Origin: Bradyrhizobium ivorense
GTDB taxonomy: Bacteria; Pseudomonadota; Alphaproteobacteria; Rhizobiales; Xanthobacteraceae
NCBI RefSeq assembly: GCF_900696085.1
Contig: NZ_CAADFC020000023.1
Location: forward strand, 1,884 to 65,883
Reading direction: 5' to 3'
Length of the DNA: 64,000 nt
Shown: in pieces, positions 24,585 through 32,639 of the stretch
Position numbering within the stretch: position 1 is the first letter of the stretch
Layout: every line of letters starts with the position of its first letter
The notes under the pieces: generated by a model
Seen by the model: only the letters and a program-made list of their open reading frames with translations
Told to the model about the DNA's origin: nothing
Database searches by the model: none
Made by a program: the position numbers and the translations under genes

Positions 24585-26840
24585 ATGGGAAAACGACAGA
24601 AACCGCCGGAAGAGCCGGCCGAAATTCACGAGGTGCCGCTGCGTGATGCGCTCGAGGAGCGCTATCTCGCCTATGCGCTCTCGACCATCATGCATCGCGC
24701 GCTGCCGGATGCCCGCGACGGGCTGAAGCCGGTGCACCGGCGCATCCTCTACGGCATGCGGCTGCTGCGGCTCGACCCCGGCACCGCCTTCAAGAAATCC
24801 GCCAAGATCGTCGGCGACGTGATGGGCTCGTTCCATCCGCATGGCGACCAGGCGATCTATGACGCGATGGTGCGCCTGGCGCAGGATTTCTCCTCGCGCT
24901 ACCCGCTGGTCGACGGCCAGGGCAATTTCGGCAATATCGACGGCGATAACCCCGCCGCCTACCGCTACACCGAAGCGCGCATGACCGAGGTCGCGCGGCT
25001 GCTGCTCGACGGCATCGATGAGGACGGCGTCGAGTTTCGTCTCAACTATGACGGCCAGTCGAGAGAGCCGGTGGTGCTGCCCGGCGGCTTCCCGAACCTG
25101 CTCGCCAACGGCGCCCAGGGCATCGCGGTCGGCATGGCGACCTCGATCCCGCCGCACAACGTGGCCGAGCTCTGCGACGCCGCGCTGCACCTGATCGAGA
25201 AGCCCGACGCCAAGTCGAAGACGCTGCTGCGCTGGGTCAAGGGTCCGGACTTTCCGACCGGTGGCATCATCGTCGATTCCAAGGAAGCGATCATCGAGGC
25301 CTACACCACGGGGCGTGGTTCGTTCCGCACCCGCGCGCGCTGGTCAGTGGAAGAGGGCGCCCGCGGCACCTGGGTGGTCGTCGTCACCGAGATCCCGTGG
25401 CTGGTGCAGAAGTCGCGGCTGGTCGAGAAGATCGCCGAGCTGCTCGAGCAGAAGAAGCTGCCGCTGGTCGCTGAGGCCAGGGATGAATCAGCGGGCGACA
25501 TCCGCCTCGTCATCGAGCCGAAATCGCGCGCCGTCGATCCGGCGCTGATGATGGAGTCGCTGTTCCGGCTGACCGAGCTGGAAAGCAAGATCTCGCTGAA
25601 CCTCAACGTGCTGGTGCAGGGCCGCATCCCCAAGGTGATCGGCCTCGCCGAATGCCTGCGCGAATGGCTCGACCATCTGCGCGACGTGCTGATCCGTCGA
25701 ACCAACTTCCGCAAGGGCGAGATCGAGCACCGGCTGGAAATCCTCGGCGGCCAGCTGATCGCCTATCTGAACGTCGACAAGGTGATCAAGATCATCCGCA
25801 CCGAGGACGAGCCGAAGCCGGTCTTGATGAAGACCTTCAAGCTCTCGGACATCCAGGCGGAAGCTATCCTCAATATGCGCCTGCGCAATTTGCGCCGGCT
25901 GGACGAGATGCAAATCCGCAAAGAGGATGAGGATTTGCGCAAGGAGCTGAAGGGCATCGAGGGTCTGCTCGGCTCGGAGGCGCAGCAATGGGCCAAGGTC
26001 GGCGAGCAGGTCACCAAGGTCCGCGACATCTTCGGGCCGAAGACCCCGCTCGGCAAGCGCCGCACCACCTTCGCCGACGCGCCCGAGCATGATCTCGCCG
26101 CGATCGAGGAGGCGTTCGTCGAGCGCGAGCCGTGCACTGTCGTGGTGTCCGAGAAGGGCTGGGTGCGGACGCTGAAGGGGCATGTCGAGGATCTCTCGGG
26201 GCTGGCCTTCAAGACCGACGACAAGCTCGAGCATTGGTTCTTCGCCGAGACCACCTCGAAGCTGCTGCTGTTCGCCACCAACGGCAAGTTCTACTCGCTC
26301 GACGTCGCCAAACTGCCGGGCGGCCGCGGCCACGGCGAGCCGATCCGCATGTTCATCGACCTCGAGCAGGACGCCGCGATCGTCTCGCTGTTCGTCAACA
26401 AGGGCGAGCGCAAGTTCCTGATCGCGAGCAGCGAAGGCCAGGGCTTTGTCGTCAAGGAAGAGGACTGTGTCAGCAACACCCGCAAGGGCAAGCAGGTGCT
26501 CAATGTCGAGATGCCGAACGAAGCCCGCGCGATCGCGACCGTATCGGGCGACACCATCGCCGTGATCGGCAGCAATCACAAGATGGTGCTGTTCGGCCTC
26601 GACCAGGTGCCGGAGATGGCCCGCGGTCGCGGCGTGCGCCTGCAGAAATACACCAGCGCCACGCTGTCCGACGTCGCGGTGTTCGACTCCAAGACCGGCC
26701 TGACCTGGAAGGATTCCGCCGGCCGCGAGCGCAGCATGACCATGAAGGAATTGGCCGACTGGCGCGGCAGTCGCGCCGACGCCGGCCGGCTCGCCCATGG
26801 CCTGCCGACCTCGAACAAGTTCAACCGCGGCGTGGAGTAG
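24585..26840 (+). CDS. parC: DNA topoisomerase IV subunit A
   Basis: A 751-residue subunit that cuts and religates DNA for chromosome decatenation. The catalytic Tyr128 lies in AYRYTEARM. The quinolone-resistance region reads GSFHPHGDQAIYDAMV, with Gln89 and Asp93 at the positions of E. coli Ser80 and Glu84. The C-terminal beta-propeller blades are present (VSEKGWVRTLKGH, TNGKFYSLDVAKLPGGRGHG, GSNHKMVLFGLDQV). parE is not in the window. Confidence 0.96.
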   Translation: MGKRQKPPEEPAEIHEVPLRDALEERYLAYALSTIMHRALPDARDGLKPVHRRILYGMRLLRLDPGTAFKKSAKIVGDVMGSFHPHGDQAIYDAMVRLAQDFSSRYPLVDGQGNFGNIDGDNPAAYRYTEARMTEVARLLLDGIDEDGVEFRLNYDGQSREPVVLPGGFPNLLANGAQGIAVGMATSIPPHNVAELCDAALHLIEKPDAKSKTLLRWVKGPDFPTGGIIVDSKEAIIEAYTTGRGSFRTRARWSVEEGARGTWVVVVTEIPWLVQKSRLVEKIAELLEQKKLPLVAEARDESAGDIRLVIEPKSRAVDPALMMESLFRLTELESKISLNLNVLVQGRIPKVIGLAECLREWLDHLRDVLIRRTNFRKGEIEHRLEILGGQLIAYLNVDKVIKIIRTEDEPKPVLMKTFKLSDIQAEAILNMRLRNLRRLDEMQIRKEDEDLRKELKGIEGLLGSEAQQWAKVGEQVTKVRDIFGPKTPLGKRRTTFADAPEHDLAAIEEAFVEREPCTVVVSEKGWVRTLKGHVEDLSGLAFKTDDKLEHWFFAETTSKLLLFATNGKFYSLDVAKLPGGRGHGEPIRMFIDLEQDAAIVSLFVNKGERKFLIASSEGQGFVVKEEDCVSNTRKGKQVLNVEMPNEARAIATVSGDTIAVIGSNHKMVLFGLDQVPEMARGRGVRLQKYTSATLSDVAVFDSKTGLTWKDSAGRERSMTMKELADWRGSRADAGRLAHGLPTSNKFNRGVE

Positions 26841-26932
26841 CGTGTAGCCCGGATGGAGCGCAGCGAAATCCGGGACACTTTCTCCGTAGAGCAAAGCCCC
26901 CGGATTGCGCTTCGCTCCATCGGGCTACGCGT
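26841..26932. repeat. Intergenic palindromic repeat (GTAGCCCGGATGGAGCG family)
   Basis: The left arm GCGTGTAGCCCGGATGGAGC and the right arm GCTCCATCGGGCTACGCG are imperfect complements around an ATCCGGG/CCCGGAT core. It lies directly after the parC stop. The CDF gene frame runs through it upstream of the real start. Confidence 0.8.
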
Positions 26933-27008
26933 TCTTCAGGCACGGTGTGATAGTATCCACATCTCACCGCGCTATAATTGTCGCCGACGACATCGGGCGA
27001 CAGTTGCC

Positions 27009-27950
27009 ATGGCGCACAATCACGACCACGACCATCACGATCATTCCGACGATCATTCCCATGCCGGGCACAGCCACGCGCCCGACAGCTTTGGCATGGC
27101 GTTTGCGATCGGCGCCTCGCTGAACGCGGCGTTGGTGATCGCGGAACTGATCTTCGGCTATGCCGCCAACTCGCTGGCGCTGGTCTCCGACGCCGTTCAC
27201 AATTTCTCCGACGTGATCGCGCTGCTGCTCGCCTGGGGCGGGGCGTGGCTGGCGGGCAAGCGGCCGACCGATACTCACACCTACGGCTATCGCCGCGCCT
27301 CGATCCTGGCCGCGCTGTTCAATGCCGGGCTGCTCCTGATCGCTGTCGGCGGCATCGCGGTCGAGGCGATCAACCGCTTGCGCGAGCCGGCCGAGGTCGC
27401 GAGCTGGACCGTGGTCTGGGTCGCCGCGCTCGGCATTCTGATCAATGGCGGCACGGCGCTGCTGTTCATGCGCGGCCGCGATACCGACCTCAACGTCCGC
27501 GGCGCCTATCTGCATATGGCGGCGGATGCCGGCGTCTCGCTCGGCGTGGTCGTCGCCGCGCTCCTGATCATGGCGACCGGCTGGCAATGGCTCGATCCTG
27601 CGATCAGCCTCGTCATCGCCGTGGTCGTGCTGCTGAGCGGCTGGGAGCTCGCCCGCGACAGCGTCAATCTCGCCCTCGATGCGGTGCCGAAGGGCATTGA
27701 TCTCAAGCAGGTGAGAGACTACCTCGTGACCGTCGAGGGCGTTACCGAGGTTCACGATCTGCACATCTGGGCGATGAGCACGAGCGAAACCGCGCTGACC
27801 GCGCATCTGGTCCGCCCCGGCGGCCATGACGATGTCTTCCTGCATCAGGTCTGCGCCGAGCTTTCCGCGCGGTTCAGCATCCATCATGCTACGCTGCAGG
27901 TCGAGATCAGCAGCGAAACCTGCCGGCTGGCGCCGGCCGAAATGGTCTAG
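27009..27950 (+). CDS. CDF cation efflux transporter with His-rich N-terminus
   Basis: A 313-residue inner-membrane divalent metal/proton antiporter. A His/Asp-rich N-terminus (HNHDHDHHDHSDDHSHAGHS) likely gathers metal. About six TM helices follow; TM2 has the conserved LVSDAVHNFSDV site and TM5 has YLHMAADAGVSLGV, matching the H/D-x3-D zinc-site pairs. The C-terminal cytoplasmic domain (VTEVHDLHIWAMS) is typical of the family. Most likely Zn/Cd/Co. The ATG at 27009 is chosen because the upstream frame is repeat sequence. It is followed 46 bases later by a second CDF gene. Confidence 0.93.
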   Translation: MAHNHDHDHHDHSDDHSHAGHSHAPDSFGMAFAIGASLNAALVIAELIFGYAANSLALVSDAVHNFSDVIALLLAWGGAWLAGKRPTDTHTYGYRRASILAALFNAGLLLIAVGGIAVEAINRLREPAEVASWTVVWVAALGILINGGTALLFMRGRDTDLNVRGAYLHMAADAGVSLGVVVAALLIMATGWQWLDPAISLVIAVVVLLSGWELARDSVNLALDAVPKGIDLKQVRDYLVTVEGVTEVHDLHIWAMSTSETALTAHLVRPGGHDDVFLHQVCAELSARFSIHHATLQVEISSETCRLAPAEMV

Positions 27951-27996
27951 TATGCGCGCGACGCGGCGCCCTTGAGTGACGTTCCGGAGACTTTTC

Positions 27997-28959
27997 ATGC
28001 ACTCGCATTCGATCGACCAATGGACCCATGATCACGTCTTCCTCGGCGGCGCGCATGCCCGTAACGAGCGCCGCACCTGGATCGTGGTCGGCCTGACCGC
28101 CGCGATGATGGTCGGCGAGATCGTCGCGGGATGGCTGTCCGGATCGATGGCGCTGCTGGCCGACGGCTGGCACATGGCGACCCACGCGGCCGCGCTCGGC
28201 ATCGCAGGGCTTGCCTACCTGCTGGCGCGGCGGCAGGCGCGCAACGCACGCTTTTCGTTCGGCACCGGCAAGTTCGGCGATCTCGCCGCCTTCTCGAGCG
28301 CAATCATTCTGGCCATGATCGCGATCCAGGTCGCTTGGGAAAGCATCGACCGGCTGATGCACCCGGTGCCGATCGCCTACAGCGAGGCGATCGCGGTGGC
28401 GGCGCTCGGCCTTATCGTCAATCTCGGCAGCGCCTGGCTGCTGCGTGACGACCATGATCACCATCATCACGGTCACGGGCACGGTCATGATCATGCGCAC
28501 GATCATCACCACCATCACCACGACAACAACCTGCGGGCCGCCTATGTCCACGTGCTGGCCGACGCCGCCACCTCGATCCTGGCGATTGCTGCGCTTGTGG
28601 TCGGGATGTCCGTCAACTGGGCTTGGGCCGACCCGCTGGTCGGCATCGTCGGCAGCCTTGTGATCGCGAGCTGGGCGTACGGCCTTATCCGCGCCGCCGG
28701 TGCCGTGCTGCTCGACGTCAACGCCGACGAAGCGCTGGAGACCACCATTCGCGAGCGCATCGAGACCAAGGGCGACCGCATCACCGACCTGCATCTGTGG
28801 CAGGTCGGCCCCGGCCATCGCGCCGCCGTCATCTCGGTGCTGTCGGATCACCCGCTGCCGCCGGCGACCTACAAGCGCCGGCTCGGCGGCCTGCGCGGCC
28901 TCAGCCACATCACCGTTGAGGTCCAGCTCTGCCCCGATCACGAACAGCATGCGCATTGA
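27997..28959 (+). CDS. dmeF: CDF-family Co/Ni efflux transporter DmeF
   Basis: A 320-residue inner-membrane exporter. The start MHSHSIDQWTHDHVFLGG is diagnostic of DmeF proteins, which confer cobalt and nickel resistance in rhizobia and Cupriavidus. TM motifs ALLADGWHMATHAAAL and VHVLADAATSILAI carry the metal-site His/Asp residues. The loop between them holds a dense His cluster (residues about 155-175). CCGGAGA lies just upstream of the chosen ATG (27997). The usual small regulator DmeR is not adjacent; another CDF gene takes its place upstream. Confidence 0.93.
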   Translation: MHSHSIDQWTHDHVFLGGAHARNERRTWIVVGLTAAMMVGEIVAGWLSGSMALLADGWHMATHAAALGIAGLAYLLARRQARNARFSFGTGKFGDLAAFSSAIILAMIAIQVAWESIDRLMHPVPIAYSEAIAVAALGLIVNLGSAWLLRDDHDHHHHGHGHGHDHAHDHHHHHHDNNLRAAYVHVLADAATSILAIAALVVGMSVNWAWADPLVGIVGSLVIASWAYGLIRAAGAVLLDVNADEALETTIRERIETKGDRITDLHLWQVGPGHRAAVISVLSDHPLPPATYKRRLGGLRGLSHITVEVQLCPDHEQHAH

Positions 28960-28977
28960 GCGGGACGAGCAGACCGG

Positions 28978-29172
28978 CTAGTTGCGTGGCGCTGATGGTG
29001 CGGCGGCCGGCGCCGGGGCTGGCGCGTGCTTGGGCTTCTGCGTGCCGGCGTAGAACGACAGGGTGAAGACCAGGATCAGGGCGACGAGGTAGACCGCATA
29101 GGATTGCGGTGGGGTGATTGCCCATTGCACGGCGCGTCGGATCGGGTTGTCGGGGCCGGGATCGTTATCCAT
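28978..29172 (-). CDS. Small single-pass membrane protein (64 aa)
   Basis: A 64-residue protein, MDNDPGPDNPIRRAVQWAIT, with one TM helix (YAVYLVALILVFTLSFYAG) and an Ala/Pro-rich tail ending APSAPRN. The longer upstream frame shows no family resemblance. It resembles small uncharacterised rhizobial membrane proteins. It converges with dmeF and is divergent from the cyclase gene. Confidence 0.6.
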   Translation of the reverse strand: MDNDPGPDNPIRRAVQWAITPPQSYAVYLVALILVFTLSFYAGTQKPKHAPAPAPAAAPSAPRN

Positions 29173-29395
29173 GCCGTTTTGTGCGCGAAGGCCGGGCCAA
29201 AGGAAAGCAGAATCGCCGCCATTCGGTGGGCCTGTGCTGCGCGAAAGGGCGGCAATGGCCGGTCTTGCAATGCCATATGCGCGTCCGCATCTGTAAGGGA
29301 CCGTCGCCACGGCATGCCTAGGTAATCTCTTGGCAAGTTCCTTGGCAGACGGACCAACCCTTCCTCCCGCACCAATTGCCCGGCATACTCCGCTC

Positions 29396-30652
29396 ATGGA
29401 ACTGACGCCCCGTTTGCGCCTCTCGAATTGGCTGGTCCGTCAGGGACTGATGGGCCTGCCGGAAAACGACCTGTTACGCGGCTTCTGCGAGCGCTGCCGG
29501 GCCGCCGGCATGCCGCTGTCGCGCGCCATCGTGTTCATCGACACCCTGCATCCGATCTTCGAGGGCCGCGGCTTCCGCTGGAATGACGGCGAGAGCAACG
29601 AGTCCGATGCCTTCGAATATGGCTCGACCAGCACCGGCGAGGCCAACCAGACCTGGCGGCGGTCGGCCTTCTATCACATGCTCGAAAACGGGCATGAGGA
29701 GATGGTGATCGATCTCGCCGACCCCTCGCACGATTTCTCGATGATCGGCGAGCTTGCCGAGAAGGGCCACAAACATTTTGCCGCTTTCGTGCATCGGTTC
29801 GGCGAGGCCGGCACGATCGGGGAGATGGACTGCTTCTATTCCTATTACACCACGCGCCATTCGGATGGCTTCGACGAGCACCATATGGCCGCGCTGCGCG
29901 ACCTCGTGCCGGTGCTCGGGCTCGCGATCAAATCGGCGGCGCAGGTCGAGATCGCCCGCACGCTGGGCCGGGTCTATCTCGGCCGCGACACCGCCGAGCA
30001 GGTACTGCGCGGGCGCATGCAGCGCGGCGTCACCGAGAAGATCAAGGCCGTGCTGTGGTACTCCGACGTGCGCGGCTCGACCGCGATCAGCGCGCGCATC
30101 GGGCCGGACGAGATCATCCCGTTCCTCAACGACTATGCGCAGGCCTCGATCGACGCGATCCACGACGCCGGCGGCGAGGTGCTCAAGCTGATCGGCGACG
30201 GCGTGCTGGCGATGTTCACCAACGAGAACATGGCCGTCGCCAAGCGGGCGGCGCTGCGCGCCGAGCACCGCTTCCGCCACAACATCCGGGTGCTGAACGA
30301 TCGCCGCGAGAATGAGGGGCGGCCGACCACGACGGCCTATGTCGGCCTCCACATCGGCGAGGTGTTTTACGGCAATATCGGCAGCGAGGACCGGCTGGAT
30401 TTCACGGTGGTCGGCCCCGCGGTCAACGAGGTCTCGCGGATCGCCTCGATGTGCAACTCGGTCGACCGCGAGTTTCTGGTCTCAACCGCCTTCCGCACCG
30501 GGCTCGATAACGCCGGCCGCAACTACCTGGTCTCCACCGGCCGCTTCGTGCTGCGCGGCATCGGCCATGCGCAGGACTTGTACACCCTCGATCCGGCGGT
30601 GGCCGCCGACGAGGTCATCGGCGGCAAGTACGAGCGGTACTTGGCGGGTTAG
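29396..30652 (+). CDS. Class III adenylate/guanylate cyclase
   Basis: A 418-residue soluble protein. Residues 1-205 form an uncharacterised regulatory region. The cyclase homology domain begins near 215: Asp224 in LWYSDVRGSTAIS and Asp268 in KLIGDGVLAMF are the two metal-binding aspartates. DFTVVGPAVNEVSRIASM contains the conserved Asp of ATP-using cyclases and the Asn/Arg transition-state residues, so cAMP is the likely product. The start is chosen at MELTPRL because the preceding frame has no homology-like sequence. No cAMP effector is adjacent. Confidence 0.92.
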   Translation: MELTPRLRLSNWLVRQGLMGLPENDLLRGFCERCRAAGMPLSRAIVFIDTLHPIFEGRGFRWNDGESNESDAFEYGSTSTGEANQTWRRSAFYHMLENGHEEMVIDLADPSHDFSMIGELAEKGHKHFAAFVHRFGEAGTIGEMDCFYSYYTTRHSDGFDEHHMAALRDLVPVLGLAIKSAAQVEIARTLGRVYLGRDTAEQVLRGRMQRGVTEKIKAVLWYSDVRGSTAISARIGPDEIIPFLNDYAQASIDAIHDAGGEVLKLIGDGVLAMFTNENMAVAKRAALRAEHRFRHNIRVLNDRRENEGRPTTTAYVGLHIGEVFYGNIGSEDRLDFTVVGPAVNEVSRIASMCNSVDREFLVSTAFRTGLDNAGRNYLVSTGRFVLRGIGHAQDLYTLDPAVAADEVIGGKYERYLAG

Positions 30653-30662
30653 GCTCTCACCC

Positions 30663-30740
30663 CGTCATTGCGAGCGAAACGAAGCAATCCATGTCTCCGC
30701 TTGTGGCGAAATGGATTGCTTCGCTGCGCTCGCAATGACG
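30663..30740. repeat. Palindromic repeat, CGAAGCAATCCA family, copy 1
   Basis: CGTCATTGCGAGCGAAACGA and GCTTCGCTGCGCTCGCAATG are near-complementary arms, and GAAGCAATCCAT pairs with ATGGATTGCTTC inside. A second, shorter member lies at 38602-38663. Confidence 0.85.
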
Positions 30741-30745
30741 GTCGG

Positions 30746-31987
30746 CTAGCACCGCGCCGGTTCGCCGACCATGTCGGGCTGCCGCGTCAGCGACACCGCT
30801 GGAGAGATCAGGATCACGAGCGCCTGGGCGGCGAAGATCGCGGCGGCCAAATAGAGGCAGGCCTCGGCGCTGTAGAGGCCGCCGACGATGGCGCCGAGCG
30901 CGGAGCCGAGCGGGCGGGCGCCGTAGCTCATGATGTTGATCGCCGAGACGCGGCCGAGCAGCGAGGGCGGCGTCACCGACTGCCGCAGCGTGGTGGTCGA
31001 GATCACCCACAGGATCGGGCCGACGCCGAGCAGGAAGAAGCTGAGACCCGCGAGCAGCGGCGTCGGGATCCAGGTGGTCAGGGCCATCACGGCCGCGGCG
31101 ACGAAACCGGTCACCGGGCCGAGCCCGATCACGGTGCCGAATGCCAGCCGCTGCATCACCCGGGTCGCAAACAGCGCGCCGACCACCATGCCGACGCCGT
31201 ACATCGCGAGCACGGTGCCGACGCCGGTGGCGCTGAGGCCGAGATGGCGCACGGCGTAGGGCACGAACACGGCGAGCAGCAGGAACGACGCCGTGTTGAA
31301 GATGAACTGGGTGATGAACACCGGGCGCAGCAGCGCGTGATGGAACACGAAGGCGGCGCCTTCCTTGATGTCCTGCAGCGGATGGCGCTGCGGCGCCGGC
31401 TGCCGTACGGGCTCATAGATGCCCGCGAGCAGCACCACCGCGATCGCCGACAGCGCCGCCGCAAAACCGAACGCCGGCGCGGCACCGACCCAGCCGACCA
31501 GCACGCCGCCGAGCGCGGGGCCGCTGGCGAACGCGACGGTGCGTGCCAGCTCGATCCGCGCATTCGCGGCCGGCAGCTGTTGCGCGTTCACCAGCGAGGG
31601 GACCAGCGCGGGCGCGGCAACGCTGTAGGCCACCGTGCCGCAGACCGCGACGAAGCCGAGCAGCGCAAGCAGCGGCAAGGTCATCAGGCCGAGCCAGAGC
31701 AGCAGCAGGATCGCGGCCAGCGCCGCCGCGCGCAGTGCCTCGGCACCGGCCATCACCCAGCGGCGCGACACCCGGTCGGCGAGCAGGCCAGCGGGAATCG
31801 CGAACAGGATGAAGGGCAGCGTCAGCGCGGTCTGCAAGAGGCCGGTCTGGCCTTCGCCGACCCCGAGCAGCAGCACGGCGACGATGGGAGCTGCCGCAAG
31901 CGCGACCTGCTCGGCCGATTGCGCGGCGAGGTTGGACCAGGCCAGGCGATTGAAGGTGGCGGGCAGGCGAAGCGTCTCGGACGACAT
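30746..31987 (-). CDS. MFS transporter (EntS/MFS_3-like)
   Basis: A 413-residue inner-membrane transporter with about 12 hydrophobic segments. It begins MSSETLRLPATFNRLAWSNL; the loop between TM2 and TM3 has FAIPAGLLADRVSRRWVM, the classic MFS G-x3-D-R-x-x-R/K-R motif. Relatives include drug exporters and the enterobactin exporter EntS; the substrate here cannot be told from sequence. The ATG at 31987 is chosen over a longer frame that extends through non-coding repeat-like sequence. Confidence 0.88.
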   Translation of the reverse strand: MSSETLRLPATFNRLAWSNLAAQSAEQVALAAAPIVAVLLLGVGEGQTGLLQTALTLPFILFAIPAGLLADRVSRRWVMAGAEALRAAALAAILLLLWLGLMTLPLLALLGFVAVCGTVAYSVAAPALVPSLVNAQQLPAANARIELARTVAFASGPALGGVLVGWVGAAPAFGFAAALSAIAVVLLAGIYEPVRQPAPQRHPLQDIKEGAAFVFHHALLRPVFITQFIFNTASFLLLAVFVPYAVRHLGLSATGVGTVLAMYGVGMVVGALFATRVMQRLAFGTVIGLGPVTGFVAAAVMALTTWIPTPLLAGLSFFLLGVGPILWVISTTTLRQSVTPPSLLGRVSAINIMSYGARPLGSALGAIVGGLYSAEACLYLAAAIFAAQALVILISPAVSLTRQPDMVGEPARC

Positions 31988-32639
31988 GGCAGATTCCCTG
32001 GAAATTTCGATCTGGCCACAGTGTGCGGATGGAAGGCGTCCGATCCCACCCGTTTTCCGACAAGGCATAGGGATAAGCCGCCGGGAATTCGGCAGCCTTT
32101 CCAGCAAATGCTGTCGTCATGGCCGGGGCAGATCCCGGCCTAACCAAAATGCCGAAAAACAACCCCATGCAAAGTAGCCGGCGGCTGTCCGTTCGAAACG
32201 GCGACTTGACACGTCGGGCAACTCAGTGGTAATCTTCTATCATTCCGAAATCGTGCGACGTCCTTTGCCCAAAGCCCGGGTATGACGGACTATCGGGCGT
32301 GGCCGATAGCCCTATGCGATAGCCTTGCGCTTGCGGCGGAGGCCGGCCGTTTCATGTCGCGAGAATGCGCAATTGTATCCCCACTCACAACTGTCATCGT
32401 CCGGCCTGTGCGCAATTGCGCACATGGACCGGGCGATCCAGTACGCCGCGGCCTCTCGGCTCAAGCACTGCCGTCTCTGGAATACTGGATCACCCGCTTT
32501 CGCGGGTGATGACACCGAGTTAGCTGTTTAACAGTTGAACTAGAAGCGGCCGCCGGAGGCGGCCCACGCTCCCCCCGCGCGCGGAAGAGGTGAAGCGCAT
32601 CTGCCGTCAGACGGGGACCGCCTTACACCGATCAGTCGG
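31988..32639. other. Long intergenic region, repeats but no gene
   Basis: About 650 bases between the MFS start and the flotillin stop. It contains a mosaic stretch near 32110-32240 (ACCCCATGCAAAGTAGC, then TTGACACGTCGGGCAA) of the kind recurring in Bradyrhizobium spacers, and a palindromic repeat at 32393-32516. No credible coding frame was found. Confidence 0.55.
32393..32516. repeat. Intergenic palindromic repeat (GTCATC...GATGAC)
   Basis: It starts GTCATCGTCCGGCC and ends GCGGGTGATGAC. Internal hairpins are TGCGCAATTGCGCA (perfect palindrome) and CACCCGC-TTT-CGCGGGTG. GATCCAGTA near the middle pairs with TACTGGATC. Confidence 0.75.

Noticed and set aside
26853..27008. Extension of the CDF gene frame upstream
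   Set aside because: This stretch is a palindromic repeat. The His-rich start at 27009 matches CDF proteins.
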